A DNA stretch of 64,000 nt from Eutrophovita sp913057845 (GCA_963925895.1 CAWUVH010000003.1:123952-187951); one strand, 5' to 3'; positions 54,080 to 63,296 are shown, counted from the first letter of the stretch. A program made the numbers and translations. The notes: generated from the letters alone by a model not told the origin.

Positions 54080-54281
54080 GAGGGTGCTCCTATAATCAAG
54101 TGTGTCGAAACTGGACGCACGCCAGTCAGTTGACCGTCGGCGTTTGCATTATTTAGCGAAGTGCAAATTATAAGCCAAATTCTTTTTGCGCTCTCGGAGT
54201 TCGTGTACGTTAATACGGTTTAAAAATCGAGTGTAATGAGACAAAAACATTTGAGGTCGATGTACTCGAAGGAGGCAGGAT

Positions 54282-54680
54282 ATGGAAGCAGCATCTTTGG
54301 TCGGTTTGTTCACAAGTAGTTTTTTATCCGCCAGTGTATTACCGGGTAGCTCCGAAATTATATTTGTGACCATGATCCTTAATGAGGCTGCTCCTGCTTG
54401 GACTGTGCTTTGGGTCGCAACCATTGGAAACACGCTTGGCGGTATAGCAACGTTTATCTTGGGCCGGTTTATCCCGAGCTATAAGCTACCCAGTAAAAAG
54501 GTATTCGCGTGGGTTCAACAATGGGGAGGTTTTTCTCTTTTGATTTCTTGGGTGCCGCTCGTGGGAGATGTTGTTTGTGTTGCGGCCGGATGGCTTAGGA
54601 CGCACTTTGTCTTATCGGTGTCTTGTATTGCCCTGGGAAAATTCTTTAGATATTGGATATTGATGGTCGGCCTGACCTAG
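54282..54680 (+). CDS. YqaA/DedA-related small membrane protein
   Basis: The 132-residue hydrophobic protein has about four membrane segments, with FLSASVLPGSSEIIF near the N-terminus and GNTLGGIATFILGRF and ISWVPLVGDVVCVAAGWLR later, as in the YqaA branch of the DedA (SNARE-associated) superfamily. These proteins are linked to undecaprenyl-phosphate or lipid flipping in related families; the role of YqaA is not established. GGAGG before the ATG supports the start. Confidence 0.85.
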   Translation: MEAASLVGLFTSSFLSASVLPGSSEIIFVTMILNEAAPAWTVLWVATIGNTLGGIATFILGRFIPSYKLPSKKVFAWVQQWGGFSLLISWVPLVGDVVCVAAGWLRTHFVLSVSCIALGKFFRYWILMVGLT

Positions 54681-54738
54681 GAGTACACCGTTCGGTGCTA
54701 GGATGAAGCTCAGAATAAGATGAGGACATATTGATGAC

Positions 54739-55233
54739 ATGGAAGCCAGACGTTTCGTCGACGAGCCGCGTAAGACAGGACCTGATCACTTGTCAGGTTT
54801 GGCTATGAGTCTGCACGTGGGCTCAGATTGCGTCCTATGTTTGCCCGATGAAGAGCGGGTCATATGGAGAAATGATTTTGCACGAGTGATCTCTGTTTGT
54901 GATGAGACGTATCCAATTTTTTGTCGTGTGATTACGAATCAGCATTGGGTTGAGTTTTCTGATTTGTCCTCAACTGATCGGGTGCAGATTATGCATGTTG
55001 TTTATGTTGTAGAAAGAACCCTGCGCACACTATTGAATCCTACTAAAGTAAATATCGCGTCATTCGGAAACGTGGTTCCACATGTGCACTGGCATGTGAT
55101 TCCTCGTTTTGAGCGCGACCCCCATTATCCCAACCCTGTTTGGGGCGCGCGAACTGAAGGTCAACCCGTGCTCCCACCCGCAGGTTTTTGGGAGCAATTT
55201 CGTGCTTCAATAAAAGAGCAACTAGCGGCTTGA
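54739..55233 (+). CDS. HIT-family nucleotide hydrolase
   Basis: The histidine-triad motif HVHWHVIP (115-122) is intact and the zinc-type CVLC precedes it (31-34). The protein resembles small HIT diadenosine or nucleotide phosphoramidate hydrolases. ATG 54739 gives 164 residues. ATG 54805 (MSLHVGSDCVLC) is equally plausible, has AGG 7 bases upstream and gives a more usual length of 142. The gene is convergent with phoR, 14 bases apart. Confidence 0.87.
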   Translation: MEARRFVDEPRKTGPDHLSGLAMSLHVGSDCVLCLPDEERVIWRNDFARVISVCDETYPIFCRVITNQHWVEFSDLSSTDRVQIMHVVYVVERTLRTLLNPTKVNIASFGNVVPHVHWHVIPRFERDPHYPNPVWGARTEGQPVLPPAGFWEQFRASIKEQLAA

Positions 55234-55247
55234 GCGCGGGTAGCGTA

Positions 55248-56558
55248 TCAGACGGCTAGTTCCTTTTGCGGCGCAATTTTTTTACTTGAGAAATGAATTG
55301 AAAACTCACTGCCTCGACCCGGTTGGCTGGAGATTTTCAGTTGTGCGTCATGACGATTGAGAACATGTTTCACAATGGCTAAGCCAAGACCGGTGCCCCC
55401 GGTCTCGCGAGATCGGCCTTTATCGACTCGGTAGAAACGTTCTGTGAGGCGGTTCAGATGTTCCGCGGCAATCCCTACGCCTTGGTCTTGACACGAAAAA
55501 ACGGGCTCGTCATGGACAAGGCCCCAGCTGATGCCGATGGTGCCCCCAGTCGGCGAATACCGAACAGCGTTACTGACCAGGTTGGACAATGCACTTCGGA
55601 TTTCATCCTCTGCGCCTAGAATTTTCAGGTCGGAAGCCGCATGGATATTAATCTGATGTTTTTTATTTGATAGTGTGCGTGCTTCAGCGCCAACTTCATG
55701 AGCTAGTTTTGATACGTCGACGATGTCTTCTTGTGCGGTGCTGGAGGTTTCTAGTCGAGATAGCGCCAGCAGATCGGTAATCAGACGATTCATGCGACGA
55801 CTTTGGTCGGACATTAATTCGACTCCACGCGCTAAAAGTTCTGGGTTATCGGTGGGATCATCTTCGAATGTTTCGAGGAAACCTTGTATTACGGTGAGTG
55901 GTGTGCGGAGCTCATGTGAGATGTTGGCTACAAAGTCACGCCGTGTAATTTCCAACTGCTCTCGTTCCGTGATGTCTTGCGCCAATAATAGCCTTTGTTC
56001 ATGGCCGAACGGAATCATTTGTATGGAGACAAGGCGATCTGTACCTGTTCGAGGCAATCGAAGATTCAGAGTGGTCTCTACGTCAGAACTACTCACGAAG
56101 GCTCGGAAAGCGGGCTGTCGGAGTAAGTAGTCAATTTGGACGCTGCGATCACGGTTTAGTTTTAATTGAAAATATTCTTCTGCCCTTGTGTTGCACCATT
56201 CAATTTGACTTGCGTTATTTAACAAAATGACTGCATCGGGTAGGGCCCGAGCGGCTTGTTCAAATCGATCGAGTGCGCGACTCAAGGCCGCCTCTGAAGC
56301 CCGTTGGCGTTTCTGAATTTTAATCAAACCTTTGAATACTTGATCCCAGCGAGGGGTTACGGCTGGAAGTGGTCCTGGCTTGGGTGAGTTAACCCATGAT
56401 TCAAAAAAAGAAATATTTTGTCGTTCCGACCACAAGGCAAGAAAGAACCAAATGCAGAGTGTAATTAAGCCGAAAGTCGTATTCCAGACCAGCGCAACAA
56501 ACCCGGCGACAATCGCTGGGAATATCAGTGTTGAGAGCGCGTTGATCCAGTGTCGCAA
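55248..56558 (-). CDS. phoR: phosphate-regulon sensor histidine kinase PhoR
   Basis: PhoR phosphorylates PhoB when phosphate is scarce. The 436-residue protein has two N-terminal membrane segments (about 10-45), a PAS domain (about 100-195, ILLNNASQIEWCNTRAEEYF) and the kinase with ISHELRTPLTV (H215), NAVRYSPTGG and GTGLGLAIVKH. The only usable start is TTG at 56558; an in-frame stop lies 30 bases upstream and the ribosome site is weak. It follows phoB by 63 bases. Confidence 0.93.
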   Translation of the reverse strand: MRHWINALSTLIFPAIVAGFVALVWNTTFGLITLCIWFFLALWSERQNISFFESWVNSPKPGPLPAVTPRWDQVFKGLIKIQKRQRASEAALSRALDRFEQAARALPDAVILLNNASQIEWCNTRAEEYFQLKLNRDRSVQIDYLLRQPAFRAFVSSSDVETTLNLRLPRTGTDRLVSIQMIPFGHEQRLLLAQDITEREQLEITRRDFVANISHELRTPLTVIQGFLETFEDDPTDNPELLARGVELMSDQSRRMNRLITDLLALSRLETSSTAQEDIVDVSKLAHEVGAEARTLSNKKHQINIHAASDLKILGAEDEIRSALSNLVSNAVRYSPTGGTIGISWGLVHDEPVFSCQDQGVGIAAEHLNRLTERFYRVDKGRSRETGGTGLGLAIVKHVLNRHDAQLKISSQPGRGSEFSIHFSSKKIAPQKELAV

Positions 56559-56621
56559 GAGTGCAGAGTATCCATTCGTGAGGTGTTATTCCGAATGGTA
56601 ACAAATTCGAAACGGTAGGGT

Positions 56622-57308
56622 TTACGGTTTTGAGAAACGATATCCGGCGCCTCTAATGGTTTGGATGTAATCGTCGTGGCCCGAGCGTTCTAGCGTCTGC
56701 CTCAATCTGCGAATGTGAACATCCACGGTACGGTCCTCTACAAAAACGTGATCGCCCCAGACTTGATCAAGAAGTTGGGTTCGAGTATGGACGCGCTCAG
56801 GATGTGTCATAAAAAAATGCAGTAACCGAAATTCTGAGGGCCCCATGTGAACCGTCTCCCCGTTAAGACTGACGCGATGTTGGGTAGGGTCGACTCGAAG
56901 CCCATTAGTTTCTACAATGTCGTCGGTCAGTTGTGGCGCGCGGCGACGCAAAACGGCTTTTATGCGCGCCACGAGCTCTTTGGGTGAGAATGGTTTTGTG
57001 ACGTAGTCGTCAGCTCCGGTATCAAGACCAGCTAATTTGTCTGCCTCATCTGCTTTAGCAGTGAGCATGATAATGGGCATGGATTGGGTGCGTTTATTTG
57101 ACCTGAGTCGTTTAATGAGCTCTATGCCGCTGGCCCCGGGCAGCATCCAGTCGATGAGCGCGAGGTCTGGTAGTACATGGTCAATCAAACGGATCGCCTC
57201 CTCCACTGATCCGGCGCAGATTGTTTGATGACCGTTTCGTTTTAGTGTGAGGTCGATCAGCTCAGCGATAGCTGGCTCGTCTTCTACGATAAGAATGGTA
57301 CCGGCCAT
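56622..57308 (-). CDS. phoB: phosphate-regulon response regulator PhoB
   Basis: PhoB has an N-terminal receiver domain (phospho-acceptor D53 in LALIDWMLPG, conserved K in YVTKPFSPKEL) and a C-terminal winged-helix DNA-binding domain (VEDRTVDVHIRRLRQTLE, IRGAGYRF). Length 228 is typical. Its own promoter carries a PHO box (57360-57377), so positive autoregulation is expected. phoR follows on the same strand. Confidence 0.95.
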   Translation of the reverse strand: MAGTILIVEDEPAIAELIDLTLKRNGHQTICAGSVEEAIRLIDHVLPDLALIDWMLPGASGIELIKRLRSNKRTQSMPIIMLTAKADEADKLAGLDTGADDYVTKPFSPKELVARIKAVLRRRAPQLTDDIVETNGLRVDPTQHRVSLNGETVHMGPSEFRLLHFFMTHPERVHTRTQLLDQVWGDHVFVEDRTVDVHIRRLRQTLERSGHDDYIQTIRGAGYRFSKP

Positions 57309-57343
57309 TGAATTGTTCGCTATAGTTTGTTGTACACGCAGTT

Positions 57344-57377
57344 ATATTATGACTATTTTGTTACAGAAGCATTACAG
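57344..57377 (-). promoter_or_regulatory. PHO box and -10 of the phoB promoter
   Basis: On the minus strand CTGTAAT (57371-57377) and CTGTAAC (57360-57366) are 4 bp apart, a near-consensus PhoB site. A -10 TATAAT-like TAATAT (57344-57349) follows after 10 bp, the spacing seen when PhoB replaces the -35. The same site lies 14 bases upstream of the DUF971 start on the other strand. Confidence 0.85.
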
Positions 57378-57390
57378 CTAAGAGGTTCAA

Positions 57391-57765
57391 TTGAATACTA
57401 AGTCTTCCACCACCCCATTAATTCCTACGGATATCGTGCACCACCAAAAAACTCGTTCACTTGAGATTGCGTTTAGCAATGGTGACCAGTTCATACTGGC
57501 TTGTGAGTATTTACGAGTATCTTCTCCTTCGGCAGAGGTGCTTGGTCACGGCCCAGGACAAGAGGTGCTGCAGGTCGGAAAAAAGGACGTCAACATTCAA
57601 CATATCGAACCGGTAGGCCATTACGCTCTAAAATTGACCTTTACTGATGGTCATGATACGGGTATTTTTTCTTGGGATTATTTATGGTCCTTGGGAAATA
57701 ATTTTGAAAAAAACTGGTCAGACTATCTTGAGCGGCTCAAGAAAAATGGAGCTTCGCGTGGTTAA
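57391..57765 (+). CDS. DUF971 (GBBH-like N-terminal domain) protein
   Basis: The 124-residue protein is a single DUF971 domain, similar to the N-terminal zinc-lacking domain of gamma-butyrobetaine hydroxylase: SLEIAFSNGDQFILACEYLRVSSPSAEV and GHDTGIFSWDYLWSLG. Its function is not known; it is often encoded before ubiE in proteobacteria. The start is TTG at 57391 with AGAGG 6 bases upstream. A possible promoter is TTGTAC (57330) and TATTTT (57354), which would overlap the phoB regulatory site. Confidence 0.88.
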   Translation: MNTKSSTTPLIPTDIVHHQKTRSLEIAFSNGDQFILACEYLRVSSPSAEVLGHGPGQEVLQVGKKDVNIQHIEPVGHYALKLTFTDGHDTGIFSWDYLWSLGNNFEKNWSDYLERLKKNGASRG

Positions 57766-57781
57766 CTCTCAAGGCGCAGGC

Positions 57782-58537
57782 ATGGATTCAAAGAAAAGCG
57801 AACAATCTGGCACCACTCACTTTGGTTACCAAAAAGTCCCAGAATCAGAAAAAAGCAAGCGAGTCGGGGCGGTCTTTAGTTCAGTCGCAAGCCAATACGA
57901 CCTTATGAATGACTTTATGTCTGGAGGATTGCATCGTTTGTGGAAGCGATTCGCGGTGCAGTTATCAGGTGTCACAACCGGTTCGCGCGTGCTCGATATC
58001 GCTGGGGGCACAGGGGATTTATCCAAGCTGTTCCTTGAAAAAATAGGACCGGAAGGCGAGCTATGGTTAACCGACATCAACCTAGAGATGCTCAGCGTCG
58101 GGCGAGATCGATTAATGGACGCGGGGAAAATGCCACCTCTATGCCAATGTGATGCTGAGTCTCTACCTTATCCTGATGAATACTTTGATTGCGTCACAGT
58201 GGCCTTTGGTTTGAGGAACATGACGCATAAAGCGCAGGCATTGAAAGAGATGTATCGGGTGACGCGTCGGGGTGGCAGGTTGATCGTGCTTGAGTTTTCA
58301 AAGGTATGGAAGCCGCTTGAGAAACTATATGATTTATATTCCTTCAAGTTTATTCCCTTCATGGGCAAACTTGTTGCTAAGGATGAGGATAGCTATCGTT
58401 ATCTGGCAGAATCTATTCGCATGCATCCGAGCCAAGAGGAGCTTGCGGATATGTTTCGAGAGTCAGGTTTCGATCGGGTTGAGTACTTTAACCTTGCGGC
58501 GGGTGTGGTTGCGGTTCATCGAGGGTTCAAGGTGTGA
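57782..58537 (+). CDS. ubiE: ubiquinone/menaquinone C-methyltransferase UbiE
   Basis: UbiE methylates the quinone ring with SAM. From ATG 57782 it has 251 residues, the same as E. coli UbiE; upstream in-frame starts lie inside the DUF971 gene. The SAM loop VLDIAGGTGDLSKLF is at 70-84, preceded by the family motif VASQYDLMNDFMSGGLHRLWK. AAGG is 7 bases before the ATG. The stop overlaps the ubiJ start. Confidence 0.97.
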   Translation: MDSKKSEQSGTTHFGYQKVPESEKSKRVGAVFSSVASQYDLMNDFMSGGLHRLWKRFAVQLSGVTTGSRVLDIAGGTGDLSKLFLEKIGPEGELWLTDINLEMLSVGRDRLMDAGKMPPLCQCDAESLPYPDEYFDCVTVAFGLRNMTHKAQALKEMYRVTRRGGRLIVLEFSKVWKPLEKLYDLYSFKFIPFMGKLVAKDEDSYRYLAESIRMHPSQEELADMFRESGFDRVEYFNLAAGVVAVHRGFKV

Positions 58538-59145
58538 TGATGCTGCCCTTAGTGTTGATATTACGTTTTTTGAAACACGTGCTCGCAGGCTCGCCCGAAG
58601 CGCGACAGGATCTTGCTGCCCATAGAGGCAAGCTTATTTGCGTAGAGGCGCCTTTAGGCCCAATTGTGGTGTGTATAGATGAAGAGGGTTATGTTGAACG
58701 CTATTCAGGTGACGAGCAGCCAAGTTTAATCATAAAACTAAGTCCTGACGTCGCACTTAATTGGCTCAAAGAGGGCGAGCTAGGTTGGAGAGGTGTGCGT
58801 ATTGAAGGTGACGCACATTTCGCTTCTGACCTATCCCGCATCGTGAGTAAGATTGACTGGGATTATGAAGAGGATCTTTCTCGAGTCTTTGGTGATGTGA
58901 TCGCCCATCGATTAGGTGAGCTCTTGAGAGGGTTCGGACGTTGGTTAAGTGGTGCGCGTCACTCAATGAAGTCGTCACTGAGTGACTATCTAACCGAAGA
59001 ATCGCGGCTGTTGGTTACCAGGGTGGGTGCTGATCTGTTTATTCAAGAGGTGGATGAGTTATCGGATGCAGTGGGTCGTTTTGAGAAGCGTGTGGCCGAA
59101 GTCATTCAAGCGCGACACGACAACCAGAAAAACCTCAACGTATGA
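58534..59145 (+). CDS. ubiJ: ubiquinone biosynthesis accessory factor UbiJ (SCP2 domain)
   Basis: UbiJ is a lipid-binding scaffold protein of the Ubi complex. The 203-residue protein has an SCP2-like N-terminal domain (LGPIVVCIDEEGYVERYSGD, GVRIEGDAHFASDLSRI) and a helical C-terminus (about 150-200). Sequence conservation is low, so the call depends partly on its place between ubiE and ubiB. It overlaps ubiE by 4 bases and ubiB by 4 bases (ATGA). Confidence 0.88.
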   Translation: MMMLPLVLILRFLKHVLAGSPEARQDLAAHRGKLICVEAPLGPIVVCIDEEGYVERYSGDEQPSLIIKLSPDVALNWLKEGELGWRGVRIEGDAHFASDLSRIVSKIDWDYEEDLSRVFGDVIAHRLGELLRGFGRWLSGARHSMKSSLSDYLTEESRLLVTRVGADLFIQEVDELSDAVGRFEKRVAEVIQARHDNQKNLNV

Positions 59146-60659
59146 GGTTTTTTCGCGCACTGTATATATTTTGGGTTGCGATCCAATTTGGCCTTGACGA
59201 ATTTGCTTCTTCGAATCGCACGTTGCGCGTTCTTCGAGGAGTCACAAGAACAATATTTTTCAGTCGTGATCTGTCTCGTCCAAGAGGCGTACGACTGCGT
59301 CTTGCGTTAGAGCAGCTTGGGCCTATATTCGTTAAGTTCGGTCAAGTGCTCTCCACGAGGCGAGACATGATTCCGCTCGACATCGCGGATGAGTTGGCCT
59401 TGCTGCAAGATAGAGTTGCGCCGTTTTCATCGGAGTCTGTTTCGAACATCTTAGAGCGCTCATTTGCGGGCGATACGTCAAAAATATTTAGGGAGTTCGA
59501 TCTTAAGCCGGTCGCCAGCGCTTCGGTTGCGCAAGTCCACTTTGGTGTTTTGATGGATGGTAGGGAAGTGGCCGTAAAGGTATTGCGACCTGACATCGCC
59601 TCTGTGATTAGCCGTGACATTGCGCTGCTCGATTTGTTTGCGTGGGCGTTAGCGAGCATCCTTCCAGACGGCAAACGACTCAAGCCGAGAGAGGTGGTTG
59701 CGGAGTTTAGACGACATCTTGACGACGAGCTTGATCTCATGCGCGAGGCAGCAAACGCGAGTCAACTGCGTCGTAACTTTAAGGACTCATCCAGCTTGGT
59801 CGTGCCAGAAATCTATTGGGATTTTTGTCATACGAATGTCATGGTAATGGAGCGCATGTCAGGCATCCCGGTTGGGAAAATTGATGAGTTAAGAGCTAAC
59901 CAGATTGATTTAGAAAAACTGGCTGCATCAGGTGTCGAGATATTTTTTACTCAGGTGTTTCGAGACGGATACTTTCACGCCGACATGCATCCGGGTAATA
60001 TTTTGGTGCAATTGGATGGGCGTTATGTGGCTCTTGATTTCGGGATTATGGGGACACTCACTGAGGTTGATAAAAACTATCTGGCTCAGAACTTCTTGGC
60101 ATTTTTTAGGCGTGACTATCGCGGCGTAGCAGAGGCACATGTTGACGCGGGCTGGGTCCCTAAAGATACCCGTATCGATGACTTTGAGGCAACGATACGG
60201 TCTATTTGTGAACCGATATTCGATAAACCACTTAAGGATATTTCTTTTGGTCGATTACTCTTGAATCTTTTTCAAGCAGCGAGACGTTTTAACGTAGAAA
60301 TTCAACCGCAGCTCGTCATGCTTCAAAAAACGTTGCTGAACGTTGAGGGGCTTGGTCGCGAGTTAGACCCAAACTTAGACCTTTGGAAGACGGCGAAGCC
60401 TTACCTCGAAAGCTGGATGAAAGAGCAAATGGGATTCAAGGGGCTGATCAAACAGATTAAAAAAGAGGCGCCCTCGTGGGCTGCGATACTTCCACGATTG
60501 CCGCGACTGATTGATGCTTATTTGTCGGAAGACACGGAGGCGGGTCGGGAAGAGCATCAAGAGGAAATCAAAGACCTCAGCCGCAAAGTTAGAGTCCTCG
60601 GATTGACGACCGCAGGGCTTGCCTTGTGCCTCATGGCCTTGGCGTTGTCACAACTCTAA
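59142..60659 (+). CDS. ubiB: ubiquinone biosynthesis ATPase UbiB (ABC1/ADCK family)
   Basis: UbiB is an atypical protein-kinase-like ATPase needed for ubiquinone synthesis. The family KxGQ motif reads KFGQ (65-68, FVKFGQVLSTRRDMIP), followed by PVASASVAQVHFG, VKVLRPDI and FHADMHPGNILV and LDFGIMG. Length 505 and the C-terminal membrane segment (about 484-503) fit. It is the last gene of the DUF971-ubiEJB unit; no hairpin terminator was seen right after it. Confidence 0.96.
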   Translation: MRFFRALYIFWVAIQFGLDEFASSNRTLRVLRGVTRTIFFSRDLSRPRGVRLRLALEQLGPIFVKFGQVLSTRRDMIPLDIADELALLQDRVAPFSSESVSNILERSFAGDTSKIFREFDLKPVASASVAQVHFGVLMDGREVAVKVLRPDIASVISRDIALLDLFAWALASILPDGKRLKPREVVAEFRRHLDDELDLMREAANASQLRRNFKDSSSLVVPEIYWDFCHTNVMVMERMSGIPVGKIDELRANQIDLEKLAASGVEIFFTQVFRDGYFHADMHPGNILVQLDGRYVALDFGIMGTLTEVDKNYLAQNFLAFFRRDYRGVAEAHVDAGWVPKDTRIDDFEATIRSICEPIFDKPLKDISFGRLLLNLFQAARRFNVEIQPQLVMLQKTLLNVEGLGRELDPNLDLWKTAKPYLESWMKEQMGFKGLIKQIKKEAPSWAAILPRLPRLIDAYLSEDTEAGREEHQEEIKDLSRKVRVLGLTTAGLALCLMALALSQL

Positions 60660-60696
60660 GTTATCCCCGCTGTAGATTTTTTACGACAACTGAAAA

Positions 60697-60730
60697 TTGT
60701 AATCAAACTGTAATATCCGAGTCTTAATAT
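60697..60730 (+). promoter_or_regulatory. PHO box and -10 of the porin promoter
   Basis: TTGTAAT (60697-60703) and CTGTAAT (60708-60714) are 4 bp apart, matching the PhoB direct repeat. A -10 TAATAT (60725-60730) follows after 10 bp, the same geometry and the same hexamer as at phoB. The porin ATG lies 100 bases further on. Confidence 0.85.
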
Positions 60731-60830
60731 TCGATCCATCGGAAACGGAGTTGTGTGAGAGCCGTTTTTGTAAGTTCGAGCTCGCTCGGTTATGCACGAA
60801 AGATTTCTATTATCCATTAGGAGATTGTGA

Positions 60831-62141
60831 ATGTTCACAAAAAGTAACAAAGCACTTATAGCCACTGCAGTTGCGGGCGCATTATTCGCGATGACTGGTA
60901 GTGTTGCTGCAAATGATGCATTGATCGATAAACTCTATGACAAAGGCGTGATCAATGACGCTGAGTATAAAGAGATCAAAGCGGATAAAGGTGACCCCAA
61001 TTCACTTAAAGGTAAATACAAAGGCGGATTCAAGTGGGAAACTTTAGACGGCAAAAACGCGTTCCAGCTTGCAGGCCGAATTCAGTCTGATTTCTATGAC
61101 TATAACCATGATCTAGAAGAAGACACTTTCTCGATCCGTCGGGTTTATCTTGGGGTGAAGGCGACGATTGATGAGGTTTGGGGTTTGGAAGCAACTTTCA
61201 ACCCAGATTCAAATGAACTCGAATATGGTTATCTTGATTTCAAACCAAGCAAGAAATTTATCGCACGTTTTGGTGCTCAAAAATTCTATTCAGGTTTTGA
61301 GGAAGGCACCAGTTCGCGATTTACTGACTTCCTAGAGCGTTCCGTAGCGGATGGCCTCCAGCCGGGCAAACAGATTGGTATACAACTCTTTGGAGAGCCA
61401 GTGAAGAACACGTTCTTCTATTCAATCGGCTACTACAACGGCGAAGGTAAGAACGCCGATGAAAGTGGGAATGAGGCTGATGGAAAGGACTCAATGTTCG
61501 CTGTTGCGTATAACGCGGCGAATCTGATGGGTGGCGGTAAGGATACAATCGCACATGTCGGCTACTCTACGTCAAAAGGCAGCAGGGCCGGTGCAACCGG
61601 CGATACAATCTTTAGCCTAGATGGTGAGGCGAGAGGTGACACGTTCGGTACGTGGACCTTGGCTACTGGCTCAAACGATTTTTCGCGCGACCACAGTAAT
61701 CTGAGTTACGTTGCGGCAAGGGGCCCGTTTAAATTTCAGGGTGAAGTTACCAAAGTGAGCGTTGATACGTCAGTGCAAAATGATGAGGTTGAAGCAAGTT
61801 ATATGGCTTTAACGTACATGATAACTGGTGAGCATTACGCCAACTCATACAGCCTAAAAGGTATGAAGGGTATTAAGCCTAACGCACCTTATTCTAAGGC
61901 TGGCGGTACGGGCGCATGGGAAATTGGGATCCGTAAGTCAGAGTGGGATGCCCAAGCTGTAGCGGACGCCAACTACACAGGTGCTGATTTGGTTAAAACG
62001 ACGACGGTTGGCGTGAAGTGGATCCCGAACGAAAAAGTTCGATTCATGTTGAATCTCGTTGATACCAAGTACGACACACCGATTGTCGCTGCGGTGGGTA
62101 ACGAGGAAGCCGTTATGTTTAGATCTCAAATAGATTTCTAA
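60831..62141 (+). CDS. OprO/OprP-type phosphate-selective porin
   Basis: The 436-residue outer-membrane protein has a signal peptide ending near GSVAA (residues 23-27), a short periplasmic segment (LIDKLYDKGVINDAEYKEIKA) typical of the O/P porins, and a beta-barrel starting at GKYKGGFKWET and ending in the terminal Phe (QIDF). A strong PHO box promoter precedes it, supporting a role in phosphate or polyphosphate uptake. AGGAG lies 9 bases before the ATG. An intrinsic terminator follows. Confidence 0.88.
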   Translation: MFTKSNKALIATAVAGALFAMTGSVAANDALIDKLYDKGVINDAEYKEIKADKGDPNSLKGKYKGGFKWETLDGKNAFQLAGRIQSDFYDYNHDLEEDTFSIRRVYLGVKATIDEVWGLEATFNPDSNELEYGYLDFKPSKKFIARFGAQKFYSGFEEGTSSRFTDFLERSVADGLQPGKQIGIQLFGEPVKNTFFYSIGYYNGEGKNADESGNEADGKDSMFAVAYNAANLMGGGKDTIAHVGYSTSKGSRAGATGDTIFSLDGEARGDTFGTWTLATGSNDFSRDHSNLSYVAARGPFKFQGEVTKVSVDTSVQNDEVEASYMALTYMITGEHYANSYSLKGMKGIKPNAPYSKAGGTGAWEIGIRKSEWDAQAVADANYTGADLVKTTTVGVKWIPNEKVRFMLNLVDTKYDTPIVAAVGNEEAVMFRSQIDF

Positions 62142-62179
62142 ATTAAGTCATTAATAGTTTCACACCATCTCCATGGTTA

Positions 62180-62210
62180 AAAAGCCAGCCTTTTAGGCTG
62201 GCTTTTTTTT
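62180..62210 (+). terminator. intrinsic terminator after the porin gene
   Basis: AAAAGCCAGCC (62180-62190) pairs with GGCTGGCTTTT (62196-62206) around a 5-base loop, followed by more T. The A-run upstream makes it potentially bidirectional, so it may also serve the minus-strand DHH gene ending at 62253. Confidence 0.92.
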
Positions 62211-62252
62211 GGGTGTCACTAAAATGGTTCGACGATTCGTTACCTACTGTTT

Positions 62253-63212
62253 TTATGATGAGAAGTACTGACGCGTTAATGCTTCCGTGAGGCGAATCAG
62301 TTGATCATTAGGAAGATGCTGTATGCCTGCCGCTGCGTGGCGGCCACCCCCCGTCTCGAATTTAAGTGCGACTTGTTGCGCATTGGTGGGGTTACTTTTG
62401 GGTGCGCGGATACTTACTGTATATCCATTTTCCTTTTCAACAAGTACGGCGTGGGCCCGCTTGGGAAAGTTATTTGCCAGCTCATTTGCGTAGATGCCAT
62501 TAATTCTTCGGCCCCATTTTTCATTGGGAAGAACAGCGATGGCCACATCGTTGTTGACGATTTGCGTCAGCACCTTACGCGCGCGACTTAAGTCCTCCGC
62601 ATAATAACTTTTGAGTACTTGGAGCACCTTGGTTTCGGCGACCATACTTAGGGGCTCATCGAACTGTCGCATTAAATAGCAGAGCTCCTCAGGATGATAA
62701 TGTAGGTCTTCGATAGACTCGCCATAACTGTTGTAGTTGATGCAATTACCCAGATCCTTAAGTACTGCAATCGATTTTCTCGAGAGGCTGCCAGACGCCG
62801 CGAGTTCTCGAGCACTTTGATCTAAGTTGTCTCCAAAGGCGGCAGCGATGGCCCAGTTTTGAAATTGACCATTCAGGTGAGCGTTAATGATGAGACTGCT
62901 GCAGACGTTGGGATCGGTGTCAATATGAGCGGTCAGATTCGTGTGATTTGGGATCTCGCCAGGATGATGATGATCAAACCATTCAACCTTGCAGCCAGAA
63001 GCAAGGGCCTTATTCAGAGCGTCTAGATTGGTGTGCAGAGAAATATCAACGACCGTTACTTGGCTCACGCCAGAAAGCGACGCTTGCATTAAAAGCGCAT
63101 TATCCCGTTTTACACCGGTAACGACTGCGGATTGCTTGGGCTGAGCCAGCCTAAGCTGCGTGATGCCACAGAGCCCATCCGCATCGCCATTAAAAACATC
63201 TACCTCAGTCAT
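62253..63212 (-). CDS. DHH-family phosphoesterase
   Basis: The 319-residue protein has the RecJ-like motifs FNGDADGLCG (7-16), VVDISLH (54-60) and DHHHPG (80-85), and the C-terminal DHHA1 signature FETGGGRHAAAGI (near 285-297). Such proteins cleave oligonucleotides or cyclic dinucleotide products (nanoRNase-like). The exact substrate is not known. It is divergent from the ferredoxin gene across an 84-base AT-rich gap. Confidence 0.88.
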   Translation of the reverse strand: MTEVDVFNGDADGLCGITQLRLAQPKQSAVVTGVKRDNALLMQASLSGVSQVTVVDISLHTNLDALNKALASGCKVEWFDHHHPGEIPNHTNLTAHIDTDPNVCSSLIINAHLNGQFQNWAIAAAFGDNLDQSARELAASGSLSRKSIAVLKDLGNCINYNSYGESIEDLHYHPEELCYLMRQFDEPLSMVAETKVLQVLKSYYAEDLSRARKVLTQIVNNDVAIAVLPNEKWGRRINGIYANELANNFPKRAHAVLVEKENGYTVSIRAPKSNPTNAQQVALKFETGGGRHAAAGIQHLPNDQLIRLTEALTRQYFSS

Positions 63213-63296
63213 GGACCGTCGATATATATTTTACAAGTATCACGTATTGTCTCCGATATAATCTATAAACAACCAGTATCAACTATTTTATCGCTT

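Noticed and set aside
54106..54125. Short inverted repeat ACTGG/CCAGT upstream of the cytochrome c gene
   Set aside because: A 5-bp arm is expected by chance and it is not tied to a promoter or terminator signal.
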